A DNA stretch of 64,000 bases from Melieria omissa. Its lineage: Eukaryota; Arthropoda; Insecta; Diptera; Ulidiidae. Positions 22,245 through 33,522 of this stretch are shown here, one piece after another. The position numbers and the translations under genes are program-made. Every line of letters begins with the position of its first letter. Within the stretch, counting starts at the first letter, position 1. The stretch covers positions 16,625,921 to 16,689,920 of the forward strand of contig OZ020269.1 in the NCBI GenBank assembly GCA_963971225.1. Direction: 5' to 3'. The notes beneath the pieces are model-generated. The model ran no database searches and had not been told where the DNA came from. It saw only the letters and a list, made by a program, of their open reading frames with translations.

Positions 22245-22473
22245 TTGTCGACCACCAATTTGGTGAGTATTATGTCGCGCTTGTAGAAGACAGGATTGCC
22301 AAATTCATGATCGACCGCCTTGTCCATTAGCGGATGTTTGCGTATGAAATTCAACACCGTATCGGGCAGCGCGGCCGTGTCATTGGTGCATGTGCCCGGC
22401 CGCTGATCGGGCATTTTCGAGTTCAACACTGGCAACCAGGCGGAGTTCGAGGTGGCTTGCTCCTTGAATTTGC
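22245..22473 (-). CDS. Sema2b: Sema2b exon, Sema domain
   Basis: This exon is 229 bp with acceptor attgcag and donor gtgagtg, taking the second and third bases of a Gly codon and ending two bases into a Lys codon. It encodes GKFKEQATSNSAWLPVLNSK, then RPGTCTNDTAALPDTVLNFI, RKHPLMDKAV and RDIILTKLVVD. The order FKEQ..SNSAWLPV...RPGTC.NDT..LPD..LNFI..HPLMD is typical of semaphorins. It is bracketed by a 7.4-kb intron upstream and a 3.9-kb intron downstream. Confidence 0.96.
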
Positions 22474-23627
22474 CTGCAATAAGAAAGAAAGAGAAAGAGA
22501 TAGTAAATAATATGTTGAATGCTTTTGGCAAGTGTTGAAGCTCTATGCCGGTATGTCCTTTGGCCTGTCTAGTGCAGTTTAGTGAAAATTGATACATATT
22601 TCACTTTGTGCTTAAAGTTTACTTATTTTTAATTTCATCCTTATGGCGCCAGCATTGCAAAGTCACATTACACATATACGTACATACACATCTTCTATGT
22701 ATATAATTTTTCATAACTTTTAGCTACAATTTGCGCTCTCTTTAGTTGTGTTTTTATCTCTCACCAAGCACACATTCATACAACTCTTTTGTCTGTCCAG
22801 TCATTGCTTGCTTTTGGCACAAATTTTGTAGTTGAACATTTGTTCGTATTTTTTTATATTTTTATTTGCTCTGTGTTTGTTGATTTTCATAATTAATTAC
22901 TGTCGTTGCAAAATTTCTTTTACACCACAAATTGTTTTTGGCAATGCTGCCAGCTCTAACAACAAAAGCCAAAAACAGTAAAAATATAGTAATAACCACA
23001 ACATTTTAGCGTAAAGTTTTTTCGTAATGAATTTTAAGTGCTTCCTTTTACCACTAATGTTGCCATGCTTTGTAGTCATTTTCTTCTTTTGCTTTTTTTA
23101 TATTTTAGATACTTTTTTTATATTTTATATGCCTCTGCAGCTTTGCCAGCTTGCATTGACTTTGCCAATTACAGTCACGGTTAGAGTTTAACGAACCTTT
23201 TTCCATGGCAACCAATGGCAATCGAAATGTTTTAGCGGCTGCAGAATGAAGTGATTTTTTTATTTTATTTTTTGCTTTGCAAACAATTTTAATATTAAAA
23301 AACTCTTCGAAATTGGGAATGAAGGTGTATTTCGGCAGATTCTTGAAAAATTGGAAAACCTTAAAAACCATGCCTTGCACTGCCTACATTTAGTCAAAAG
23401 GGCGAAGTGTTTTTTATTTTATAATTTCCTGTATTAATACAGGTGTCATGGAGTGTGGGGCCAGCCACCTGAAATGCACTAATAAGGTTTAAATTTATTA
23501 CATTCTTAGCTAAAACGTTCTGAGCATGACTACTCAGTAGAATTTTTCAAAGATTTGAATTTTAAAAATTAGAAAAACTAGTTCCTTTGGGCGCTTAAAG
23601 TTGAGAGATACATCCGCTTATAATTTC
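22474..23627 (-). other. Sema2b intron, unique sequence
   Basis: Nothing coding was seen; AT-rich with no clear repeat. Confidence 0.45.
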
Positions 23628-24151
23628 TTAACCCTTTCGGTACTTCTTTTTTGTTTGTAACTTTAAAAATCATTCTTTTCTATTTCATTACTGTTTAAGC
23701 CTAACATAATGAATAATCAAAAAAGTCATTTTTTTAAATATTGTTCGAAAAAGTGGTTTTTGGGCATCATGCCATATGGCTTAGTAAGAAAAAAAACGTA
23801 CAGCCTTAGTGAACTATATTTGGGATCTAACTTTTTTCACACTTACTAAAGCAATAAATACCTACTAGATTACTTACTACATAAACCTATGAAATAAATT
23901 GATTTTTGTAATAGAATAAGTAAGAGTACGAAGTGATCTGTTTTTGTAAAATATGCAGCTCGATAGGACTGCGCATTTTGAACCCTTCCAATTTTCTTGG
24001 TACACTAATCAAAATATTTGTTTCATTATTTGGTATAAAAATACAGAGAAAAATACAAAAATATCAAAATATAGTATTCACAAGTTTTTGGCCTAAAACA
24101 GGCACTGAAAAGAGACTATGCCATATGGCATAGAATAACCGAAAGGGTTAA
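23628..24151. mobile_element. TTAA-flanked MITE with CCCTTTCGGT ends
   Basis: TTAA at 23628-23631 and 24148-24151 flank perfect 10-bp inverted ends, CCCTTTCGGT. The 524-bp interior is AT-rich, includes GCCATATGGC near 23771 and TGCCATATGGCAT near 24119, and has no transposase. The TTAA target and CCC-type termini indicate mobilisation by a piggyBac-like enzyme. Confidence 0.82.
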
Positions 24152-24389
24152 ACAACAATTATAAGATAACCCAAGCTTAGATGAACTCAACTTGTTTTCT
24201 TGTTAACAACTTTTGGTCTAGTCAGTAGAAAATTTGCCTTTATTAATGCATAACGACCACAGTAATGGTTCAAGGCCGAGCAGCCCAAGTAAATTGGTTC
24301 TTTCTGGGATTTGTTGAACCATCGAATAATCTTTTGGTAATTACATTACAGAATAGTATTAGTAAAGAATCATCAAGTACTATGGTGGC

Positions 24390-24525
24390 ACCAGGGATGC
24401 ACACAGGATTTCATTTTGGAGGTTTTGCGTAAAACTTATGAGCTTTATTTCATTTGAAACCGTATTTAGCAGCAGCAACTTTTTTATTTGGGGGTTTGAA
24501 CCCCAAACACTCGCCCCTCCCATGG
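24390..24525 (+). repeat. Dispersed repeat (also at 46455-46585)
   Basis: The sequence with CAGGATTTCATTTTGGAGGT, CATTTGAAACCGTATTT and GGGGGTTTGAACCCCAAACA recurs at 46455-46585 with CAGGATTCAATTTTGGGGTG, CATTTGAAACCATATTT and GGTTGAACACAAAAACCC. It looks like the end of a transposon family. The class is unknown. Confidence 0.6.
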
Positions 24526-25122
24526 CACTGGGTAGCACCGATAAGTAAAAAAAAACTCTGTGGTGTGGAAGCTGGTATAGTGGCAACTGAAGTCTGATTA
24601 AGCTTCAACTCATCAATTTTTTAGACTGAACTTTATGCAACACTGGAGGCCCTTTGAACCATATCCAAAGACATTCACTCTCTCACTCGAAAGAAATGGT
24701 CAAAGTTTGATTCAAAAAGAGCCCAATAAGTCCTATTTTTAGCTAGAAACCGGATTAGGATTCTAAGTGGCACCGTAAAAGGACAATTTTTCTGTAACAG
24801 TCAACTCTAAAAACTAGGCTTAGGTGACAACAAAATATACAAATTTTGTAACACAATGACCAGACAATGGAGCAATGAAATCAATAAATAATAATAGGAA
24901 AATACGAAATACGAAAAATAGCTTCAATTATGAGAACCTAGTACAAATATTGGAAAAAACATTTGAAGCATATGAAACACGAGAAGATCTAATAAAATCT
25001 AATAAATATTTTAGGTTGCAGTCATTACAATTCATTACTTTATATGGTGACCAAAATTGTAGCCCAAGTCATAGCCCACTTGTTTTTGTTGTTGTAGCCC
25101 ACTTAAATCCTGACCAAGAAAA
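24526..25122. other. Intronic DNA, no recognised feature
   Basis: AT-rich; nothing supportable was seen on either strand. Confidence 0.45.
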
Positions 25123-25224
25123 CCACGAAACACATCCATCAGTGCCGGGCAAAGCCGGGCCATCACCATAGAAACCTATGGTCATGGCCCAGCTTTGCCC
25201 GGCACTGGTGGATGTGTTCCGTGG
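25123..25224. repeat. 102-bp near-perfect hairpin
   Basis: Two 49-bp arms (25123-25171 and 25176-25224) are complementary except at four positions, with a 4-nt loop. The arms are GC-rich (AGTGCCGGGCAAAGCCGGGC) in AT-rich surroundings. It could be a tiny foldback MITE or the source of a hairpin RNA. GGGCAAAGCCGGGC-like motifs occur in dispersed insect repeats, so a transposon origin is more likely. Confidence 0.9.
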
Positions 25225-25640
25225 TGTCTTGCTAGAGCAACTAATATGGCTGGCATGAACATATTTCCATTATCTATTGACCAAACAGTCTGCATTAAAC
25301 CCTGGAAGAGCATCGTTGGTCGAATCGACTAAAAAAAACATATTTTTTCATACAGAGTCCAAATAAAGATGCACCTCCAGAGTAAATCACTCAATATCTG
25401 AGACTCTATGGTTTCAAAAAATCCTAAAAATTCAGTTTTATTACATTTGATGCACATATCGATCTAGTTATGTAAAGAAATTGCTGTCTCATGTTGGAAT
25501 TTACGAACATTGCAAGTCATTGACACTTACTACATAGAAACATTTCAACCATTTTCGATTCGAATTTTCAGCAAAGCAATAAAAATTGCTCTTAAATTTT
25601 CCATACATCGCTGGCTAGTTTTTCCTCTACTCTCAAGCAA
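25225..25640. other. Intronic DNA, no recognised feature
   Basis: Nothing was seen on either strand. Confidence 0.45.
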
Positions 25641-26745
25641 TCGAAACTAACAAATTTTGTGCAGCCAAACTAAAGATAGAAAAACAAAAAAAAAACAAGC
25701 GCAGAAAACGTTGAGGACATTGGCACGGCGAGTGACGCGTTGTTGCGCCGCACGTGCATTTTTCGTATTCAGTGAACATTTGTGTTCACGTGACTTAATG
25801 TGCGTGACAGGCACTAAACCTTTGGCGCTGCCATTTGGCAACAAAATACAGCAGCAAATATGCAAAAAGCAAAGCGAACAAAAAACAAAATCCCATGCTT
25901 GCAGCATGCAAAATGGAGAAGACGCGTTTATTTTTGCCGCTCCAGCTGAAAATGCGGCAAATGTGCAACGCCAAAGCGCCTGTAATCTGCGAATTGCACA
26001 CTGTTGCTTGCCACAGCGATCAAAGCGAGTCGCGCGATAGTCGTGAGAAATGGCAACGAATTCAAGAACGCTGAACTCTGGCGAAAAGCCGCTTGCGAGA
26101 TGTTGCCAGCCAGTGTCCTGCCAACGCATCATAAAACTATTTTGCGGTGCATGCTTCACGCTGTCAACACCTACGTGGGCGAAATAATACCGGCATCAAC
26201 AACAACAACAACAAATAACAACCATTGCAGCAAGCCATGTGCCGGCGCTATGAATAACGCATTAATTTTTGTACACACACACACACAAACACACACATGA
26301 GCACTCACAAAAATCATTTCCGTTTCCGTTCACGCTTGTGTTGGAGTTTTTCTGAATTTTTTCTCTCTCAAATTTCTTTCATTTTCTTTGCGTGTTTGTG
26401 GCATGCAACATTGCGACATTTTTCCGCTTTTGCCACAATTTCTTATGTTTGGATTTTTCTTGGCACTTTTGTTGTTGACATTTTTTGCACATTTGCACCG
26501 AAAAGATTTATTTCTTTTTGCTGGTGTTGTTGCTTGTTGCACTGCCACACCGTATGCAGGAATATGCAGCACTGACGATTGCTGCAACAACACGCATAGC
26601 GGTGAAAAGGGTGAAACACCCTCATGCAACCGGAAATGTGTAAGCAAGTGTCACGTTTAGTTTACATCGGCGACGTGTTGTGCGCGCCAACACCAACGAG
26701 CGCGCGCGCGCGAATGCCAAAAGTCATTTCGCTGGAAAAATAGTA
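25641..26745. other. GC-richer unique intron block, possible regulatory region
   Basis: This block stands out from the AT-rich surroundings and carries open frames on both strands, none resembling a known protein. It has AACAACAACAACA near 26199, CA runs at 26272-26296, a GCGCGCGCGCGC run at 26700-26711 and several ATGCAAA-like octamers. Unique GC-rich islands in fly introns can be enhancers. This is inference only. Confidence 0.3.
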
Positions 26746-28744
26746 TATTTTATATTTGAGCGCTACCTGGCCACATTGTCGCGACATATTGTGGGATTTA
26801 AATTCTTAAATGTTTCGGTTGAATGCACAAATACTTTGATATTGGCGGTATTCACAATGTATGGCAATTGGTCGCGCAGAGAAGTGAAGAAAAACTAGAT
26901 GCAATAGCTGAAGGTGTTCTTTTAAAGAGCATTGTGACATTGCAATAGAAAACTTGTACAGTCAGTTGAATTTGGCTAACTTTGGTAAGCCCACAAATGG
27001 TCTCTTGGTTCTTTTCTGGGGACAGCGTCAAATGTGCTTAAAGTTTTGTAATCAATTTTTGTTGCTTTTTTTAGTAAGACTGATATATTCATTACACTGG
27101 TATTTGTCGTACGTCTGGCTTATGTGGGTTGAGCATTCTAAAAATTCATTTAAACAATGGTCAAGACGTTTACTTCAAATACTGGCAAAACCCTAAAAAA
27201 AATTTACTCAAAAGGTGCTCAATATGTTTAGTTCAAAAACGCAAATGACCTTAGACCATTTTATGTGATTATTATTATTATTACGAATTACATTTGGTAC
27301 GAATTTTTTAAAATTTTTACTGGATCCTGTTTGTGTAAGCAAAATCTCTTACAACGGGAGAGGAACTGAGAGCGTAAAGTGCCAATTCATTTCGTGAGAA
27401 CTTGCAAGTTTTTGTTGGAGAAATTAAATATCCAGTAACTTTTAGCCAGTAAGAAGAAGAACCAGAAAAACATATGACTGGCTGCCATAGGATCGACTGC
27501 AAAGAAAAAACATTTTTCCAAACATTTGGAGGCAAATGGAACCAGCGCAGAAATTGTGCGTTTGCAAGTCTGCTGACCCACAACCGTCTTGCTCAGCTTT
27601 ACCCGCTGAAGCTGAAAGGAAAGAATTGCAGATTGAGCGCAACGAACTATGTTATTTGCATTTTGCATTAAATTTAACTCAATTTTCCCTACCACTTCAA
27701 ACCTCAAATGAAACTTTAAGATCAGCTGTTTCGTTCTTTAACCCTCCTAAACACTTAAACACATTTTCAGTTTGGGCTTAATCCTGGCGTTCAAGTTAAT
27801 TTCTGAGCTTTGATGTTTCAGAGACCTATAGTAGAATTTTATGGCAAAAATTATCGTGGTACATTTTGTCCTTAAAAAGTCATGTTTTACAGTACATTTT
27901 TGGCATTTTAGAAAAAAGGGTCAAATTGACCCATACAAATAGGAGCTACAGTATTTTACATCAAATTGCTAAACACATCATATGCCTTAAATGTGAGGTT
28001 GCATGGTTTTCGTATGCCAATTCACCATAAGAATGAGTAAAAAATCGAAAACTTTGACCTCCCCTAAAAAAAAATTTAGACGTAAACTAAACGCCGATAC
28101 ACGTATATTTTTTTTTGGTCCCCTCTACCAGAATCCGTTGTCAGAACTTTGTTATTTAAAAAAAATTGTATTTTGTTGTGCAGTGTTATCAGGGCTGGGA
28201 ATTTCTTCACATATTGAAAAAATTATTTTTGTGGTCCAGTAGTTATTAGTCTAATGAAATATTGCTCAATTAAATCGATCAACAATCAGCTATGAACAGA
28301 CGACATGAAATGTTGTCATTTATTCCGCAACGTAATGTCATCATCTTGCAAGGTGATAGCTCCTAACTGAAGGACTGTAAGCTTTGGAATTGATCCTAAC
28401 TGGTTTTGAGTTGTATGTGCTCTTTGTAAGTGAGCTCACAGTGTTCAAATTTCAAGGGAAATTCTTATCAAATCAAGATTCGTGGAAGGTCTACAAAGGG
28501 GCATAGTTTTCTTTTTTCTTTTCGAAACTCTTTAGTTCTTAAACGAAGAATTCTAGGGAACCAAAATCCATTTCAAACCTTCATATATTTGTTTTAGGGT
28601 TTTAGGGAACCATAGAAGATTTTAAACCAAATAAAAGTGACCTTATTTTTTAGTTGTAAGGTACCGAATTCCCACTACAAATCAGAAAAAATATAATGTA
28701 AAGAAAGTTGTGACTTTTTTTATACCTTTGAAATAATTTTCGCA
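26746..28744 (-). other. Sema2b intron, no firm feature
   Basis: GGTCAAATTGACC at about 27919-27931 is a short palindrome, and TTAACCCTCC near 27739 resembles a piggyBac-type end, but no partner end was found. No coding similarity was seen. Confidence 0.4.
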
Positions 28745-29000
28745 ACAAACAGTGATTTGAACCCACTGTGCAATACTAGATTAGATAATACTAAAGCCAA
28801 CCTAAAAATTACTCTAATTTCATTCCTAAACAAATTGTTGTTAAAAATATTAAAAAACTTGAGCACAATGCCATTTGAAACACACAATACAATATGTAAC
28901 AAACATGTGAACCCACTGTGCAATACTAAAGCTACCCAAAAATTGTCTTTAATTTCATCCCTACAAAAATATTTGTTAAAAACATTAAACAATTTTATAA
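28745..29000 (+). repeat. Two-copy tandem repeat, unit about 160 bp
   Basis: TGAACCCACTGTGCAATACT occurs at about 28757 and 28908, each followed by AAAGC.A.CC.AAAAATT and TTTAAT/CTAATTTCAT.CCTA segments. Confidence 0.8.
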
Positions 29001-29154
29001 GTTCACATTTTAAACTGTTCGCATTTAAACTATTTAAACTACTAAACTTCAAAAATGGAAAAATGGATGAATTTCTAAATGTCTACAAATATTTGTATCA
29101 ATTTCCTAATCGTTTTAATGTCCATCAATTTGGCTTTATTGGAAGGATAATTTT

Positions 29155-29570
29155 ATGCCATTAATGTTTAAATATGATTTCGGGCATGTGGCCGCCGCGG
29201 CTGGCTCGAATAAAGCCAATTCTACAGGTCCAATTTTCAGTTGATGGACAAAGCTCCAATTGCTGTTCACGGTGGCGAATCGATTCATTCGGGTCCTCTT
29301 CAACATTTTGCTCTACAGCGGCAATTGTTTCTTCGGTGCGCACTGTTCGACGTCTCTGCGGATGCGTATTATCACATAGAGTAAACTGAACCATTATTTT
29401 CGAAATAAATTTGCACGATTTGCAAGCGTTGTTCTTTTGTCAACCTGTTCATGATGAAATGGCAAACCAAACTGAACATAAATGACATTAGAGTTGCCAG
29501 ATTTGACCACAAAATGCCAGTTTTATCTCTATTCGAAAAACAAACCTCTAAAAAAAACACCCTATATTTC
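29155..29570 (-). mobile_element. Internally deleted mariner-like element (DUF4817-type transposase)
   Basis: The minus strand starts MNRLTKEQRLQIVQIYFENN then GSVYSMVQFTL, the N-terminal helix-turn-helix of a common insect transposase family, followed by RRRTVRTEETIAAVEQNVEE and DPNESIRHREQQL. It then jumps to RASRGGHMPEIIFKH, which resembles the transposase C-terminus. The catalytic core is deleted, so this is a non-autonomous derivative. Confidence 0.8.
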
Positions 29571-29879
29571 CACTTACATTATTTCTCACGAACATACATA
29601 GGAAACACACCTGCTGTAACATCCCTAAAAAAAGAACTAATACATAATAACAAACATACACACACGTGCTGGCACCATTTCTCAAGCTACAAAACACCCC
29701 CCCCTCACTTCTCCCCTGCATTGTCTTAGCAGCGGAAAAAACGAATAATTGCCAGCGCCATAAATCTTCAGCAGCGATGGCAGCAACTCCCCACGGTAGC
29801 AATGTCTGCCTATAAGTAGCCCCCCTCCCGCATCCCGTTATCGCTCTGATAGCCCCACACTACTCACGATTGCACTCAC
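29571..29879 (-). other. Sema2b intron near donor of central Sema exon
   Basis: It has CCCCCCCTC and GCCCCCCTCCCG C-runs (G-runs in the transcript), which are often found near splice donors. Nothing else was seen. Confidence 0.45.
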
Positions 29880-30236
29880 CTTCGAAAGCGGCATTAATGT
29901 CGCGTATGTCGTAGCTGCACACCGCCGAACCGACAATGCCGTGTGTGTTCGTTGTGAAGGTCGCATAGAATTTAGTGTCGTCGTGCGGCATCTTGTAGAC
30001 GGCCTGAATTTCGTTGAAGTAGAACGGAAACTCGCTGGAGATGCTGCAATTGATGCGCGCCTTCAGGTATGTGGCCCAATTCTGGCTGGTCATGTACTTG
30101 CCACCGCGATCGTTCTTGCACACGCGCGCTATACGCGAATAGATCGCCTTGCCGCAATTGATGTACTCGACGGCGTGTTCGCGAAAGAAAAAGTACACAT
30201 ACTCGCCAACATCGAAGGACCCAACAAAGTTGGGCT
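29880..30236 (-). CDS. Sema2b: Sema2b exon, central Sema domain
   Basis: This is the largest coding exon, 357 bp. It starts after ttag, completing the Lys codon, and ends one base into a Gly codon before gtgagtgca. It encodes PNFVGSFDVGEYVYFFFREH, the RVCKNDRGG loop, the conserved WATYLKARINCS segment and FPFYFNEIQAVY. These are the canonical F(V)GS...YFFFRE...R[VI]ARVCK.D.GG and TYLKARLNC signatures of semaphorins. The CDS runs straight across it without frameshifts. A short intron segment with C-runs follows at lower coordinates. Confidence 0.97.
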
Positions 30237-30286
30237 CTAAAGTAGAGGAGGAGAGAGAAGAGAGGTTTTTAGTTTGTTAATGGTAA

Positions 30287-31210
30287 CACTGTGCGACAAA
30301 AATGAAAAAATTTTTTCACACTGGAAAAAATCCATATGGGCGTGAAACTAGAGACCAAACATAGTAGTACTGCGTACTCAGTTTTTCATTTCTACATCCT
30401 TTGTCCTTTTAAAAGGACTTCAAAATTTTGAAGGGAATAAAAAATAAAAAAAATATAAAAAATACTTAGCCTCGTTAAAATATGGCGATATGTATATCAA
30501 ATGAAAGAGGAAAAGCTCAAGAATTTAAATAAAATTTATTTTTTATCTATTTGTAAAAAAAGGACATGAAAAAGGTCCTTTGGAAATTTTAATCCTTTAT
30601 ATCCTTGAAAATTTATAACGAATTTTCTTAAAAAGTAGGTATGTTTAAACCCAAAATCTCCTTGATTACGTGTCAAAATTTCATTATTCTCGCTTCTTTG
30701 ATTTTGTATCTTTTTTATTATTTAAAATACTGATACGCAAATAAATTAGAATATTTGTACTGCATTAGACTTGCAGTTCCCACCTTTTTTTTAATAACTT
30801 TCGAACAAATAAAATTAGAGTAATGCAATTTTGACACGTGATCAAAGAGATTTTGGGTTCTAACATACTTACTTTTCAAGAAAATTCGTTATAAATTTTC
30901 AAGGATATAAAGGATTAAAATTTCCAAAGGACCTTTTTCATGTCCTTTTTTTACAAATAGATAAAAAATAAATTTTATTTAAATTCTTGAGCTTTTCCTC
31001 TTTCATTTGATATACATATCGCCATATTTTAACGAGGCTAAGTATTTTTTATATTTTTTTTATTTTTTATTCCCTTCAAAATTTTGAAGTCCTTTTAAAA
31101 GGACAAAGGATGTAGAATTGAAAAACTGAATACGCAGTATTACTATGTTTGGTCTCTAGTTTCACGCCCATACGGATTTTTTCCAGTGTGAAAAATGCTG
31201 TCGCATAGTG
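30287..31210. mobile_element. Foldback-type MITE with about 400-bp inverted arms
   Basis: The left arm from CACTGTGCGAC (30287) to about 30690 is repeated in inverted orientation from about 30820 to GTCGCATAGTG (ends 31210). Matching arm pieces include GGGCGTGAAACTAGAGACCA, TCCTTTTAAAAGGACTTCAA, TAGCCTCGTTAAAATATGGC and GGTCCTTTGGAAATTTTAAT. The loop of about 130 bp has no coding capacity. The superfamily is unclear, since no clean target duplication was seen. Confidence 0.93.
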
Positions 31211-31336
31211 TAATAGCTCACTGAATTAATGAGAAGTTTATACAAAAATAACAGCCTGCTATTATGGCATCTTTCAGAAAGTGTTTGATACAACTTTTAC
31301 GTAGTCAATTTTATGAATTTATTATTTTTTCTATAC

Positions 31337-31538
31337 TTAACCGTAGACCTACGTTAAAAACACACAAGAATTACAAAAATGCATAGCCAACTTAGTTTTT
31401 AAAATATAAAACGGTTTGATTTCGATAGATAATATCCAAGTTAGAAAAAAGGCTAAAAATAATAACAAATTTAAAAAATATTAGCAGTACAAAAAACAAA
31501 TTTGATCGAAAACGATCTCAACGTTGGCCTACGGTTAA
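31337..31538. mobile_element. Small TTAA-flanked MITE
   Basis: TTAA at 31337-31340 and 31535-31538 bracket inverted ends CCGTAGACCTACGTT and, on the other strand, CCGTAGGCCAACGTT (two mismatches). The element is 202 bp long with an AT-rich interior. This is a piggyBac-type non-autonomous element. Confidence 0.75.
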
Positions 31539-31639
31539 GACTTGTTTTTGTTTTCAGAAACCTGAATGAATGAAGCAAGACTATACTCAATACCAGACTA
31601 CAACAAAACTGTAAACAATACTCATTGAAAATTGTATTT

Positions 31640-32110
31640 AAGTGGTGAGGGTACAAAAACGTTATGAGGGAATTTTTTGTAACTTTAAAGCTTCACTCAG
31701 AGAAAGCGGTACAATGTATTTTCTTCAAAGCTAATTTGCTCATTGGCTACGACTTGAGTCTAAGTATTTGTCTTGCAGCATATGGAATGTACATTGAAAA
31801 AATCCTCGTCTTTTGGGGGCGATCCAACAGTCTACACATCTTTTAGCTTCTTTCCAAGAACACATCTACACAATTTTCAGTTACTTCCTAAGAATTGAAG
31901 TACTGCTTGGAACGAGTGATAGTCGGAAGAAGCAAAGTCTGGGGGCTATGTGGTGTGGCTTGGAACAAGTGATAGTCGGAAGAAGCAAAGTCTGGGGGCT
32001 ATGTGGTGTGGGGTTAGGCATTTCATTGAAGCGCCTCCAAAGCTTTTATGACATCTTTTGCAACCTGAGGCCGAGCGTTATTGTGCAGAAAGATTAGCAA
32101 ATTGTAATTT
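31640..32110 (-). mobile_element. Mariner C-terminal remnant with a 53-bp tandem duplication
   Basis: The minus strand reads LFLHNNARPQVAKDVIKALE (a decayed DNARPH motif), then PPDFASSDYH (a decayed SPDLAPSDYH motif). The segment CTTGGAACGAGTGATAGTCG through GTGGTGTGG is present twice in tandem at about 31908-32013, differing by about one base. The remainder is scrambled. Confidence 0.72.
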
Positions 32111-32479
32111 GTTGACATAAAGGTTGACATGGATAGAGCACAAAGAAGGTATGTTGTGTGCACTTAAACAAAATGGCAAATGTTGATTTTTAGAGGCAAA
32201 TGTTGACACTTTAACATGAAACAATTACTGGATGGTCCCATGTGATTTATTTATGCCATCCTCTGTAAAGTCTTCGAAAATTCTGTATACCTCTTATAGC
32301 ATCAGCAATTCTATGGTCTACTGTCATATTAAATATTAGGTTGATTTTCAACTACAAGGCCTCCGACTTTCTTGTGCTTTCGACATCCTTTGACCCAGCA
32401 GAAGGGGGAACCTCTATTTTGTGGAAACATATTTTTGATTCTTTGGACACCCAACTTGTGCATTTCTATATTTTACAAT

Positions 32480-33110
32480 TCTACCACGATTTGATATGAT
32501 CTCTCATATTAAAATTATTAACCAAAAATTAGGAAAACAGCGGACCTTCGGCTCTTTAGAAATAAATTAGGTTTTACTAACTGGCACAAATAATTTGATG
32601 GTCTTTCAATATGTATTTCAATATGGTTCACTCATATTGAGATCCAAATGAAGGTTCTCAGAATATTCATTCATCAGCCCAAAGAACCACAATTCCTCAA
32701 TTTCAATCAGGAAAGATGTGGACTTTCGGTTTTTGAGGTATTATTAATATTATACTAACTAGCACAAATGATCTGGGGGACTTTTATTATGTATTCCAAA
32801 AGTTCTACTTATATTTATATGGAAATCAAACCACTCAGAATATTCGTTCAAACAACCAAAGAAAGAAAATCCCTCAATTTTATTCAGGAAAGAAGGATAG
32901 GTACAATTTATCACAAAATTTAACAAAAAAGATTTGGTGGACTTTAAATATGTATTGCAATATGTTGTACTCATATTCGAATTGAATTGAAGTCACTTAG
33001 AATATTTGTTCATCAAATCAAGGAAAGAAAATCCCTCAGTTTTATTCTCATATTTGTATCTAAATGAAGCCTCTCAGAATAAACATTCACCAAATCAAGA
33101 AAAAATATTC
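32480..33110 (+). repeat. Diverged tandem repeat, unit about 170-180 bp
   Basis: CAGAATATTC.TTCA...CC.AAGAA is found near 32656 and 32835 and again, varied, near 32998 and 33073, with AATCCCTCAATTTTATTCAG and CTCATATT.G.ATC.AAATG between them. Confidence 0.7.
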
Positions 33111-33389
33111 TACACTTTCACACCGAAGAAGTTGCTATATTTAAATCATAGCATACTTTAGGGATGTCAAACCGATCACAATAAATTCTTCATAAAAGTC
33201 TGCCATAGTTTTCGAATGTCCATGGAGTCATCTTTGCTGTTGCACTTCCATTTATAAGCATACTTTTAGGCTGATTTTTTACAGTGAAACATCTTTTAAA
33301 ATTTAATAAATTTATCCCTAAATCTGCAACCACCATTTTTAGCAAATTTTAACCAAAACAAATCAATTAACTAGTTGAATAATACTCAC

Positions 33390-33522
33390 TGTCCAGCCAC
33401 TTGGAGTCGTATTTAACGGTACGTTTAAAGTTGTGCTCTTTCCGTCCGGACGTCAAGTTATACAAATCCGAACGGAATATAACTGAATCGGCTTTTGTGA
33501 ATTCCGCATTTGTGCCAGAATA
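33390..33522 (-). CDS. Sema2b: Sema2b exon, Sema domain
   Basis: This exon is 133 bp with acceptor tcttctag and donor gtgagt, entering in phase 0 and leaving one base (A) of a split Lys codon. It encodes YSGTNAEFTKADSVIFRSDL, then YNLTSGRKEHNFKRTVKYDS and KWLD. The motif SGT.AEFTKAD..IFR.DLYN is diagnostic of the family. NLT is a possible glycosylation site. Confidence 0.94.

Noticed and set aside
25647..26159. 170-codon minus-strand open frame in the GC-rich block
   Set aside because: No recognisable domain, overlapped by frames on the other strand, and compatible with chance in GC-richer DNA.
27739..28200. Possible TTAA-type MITE starting TTAACCCTCC
   Set aside because: No matching inverted end with TTAA was found.
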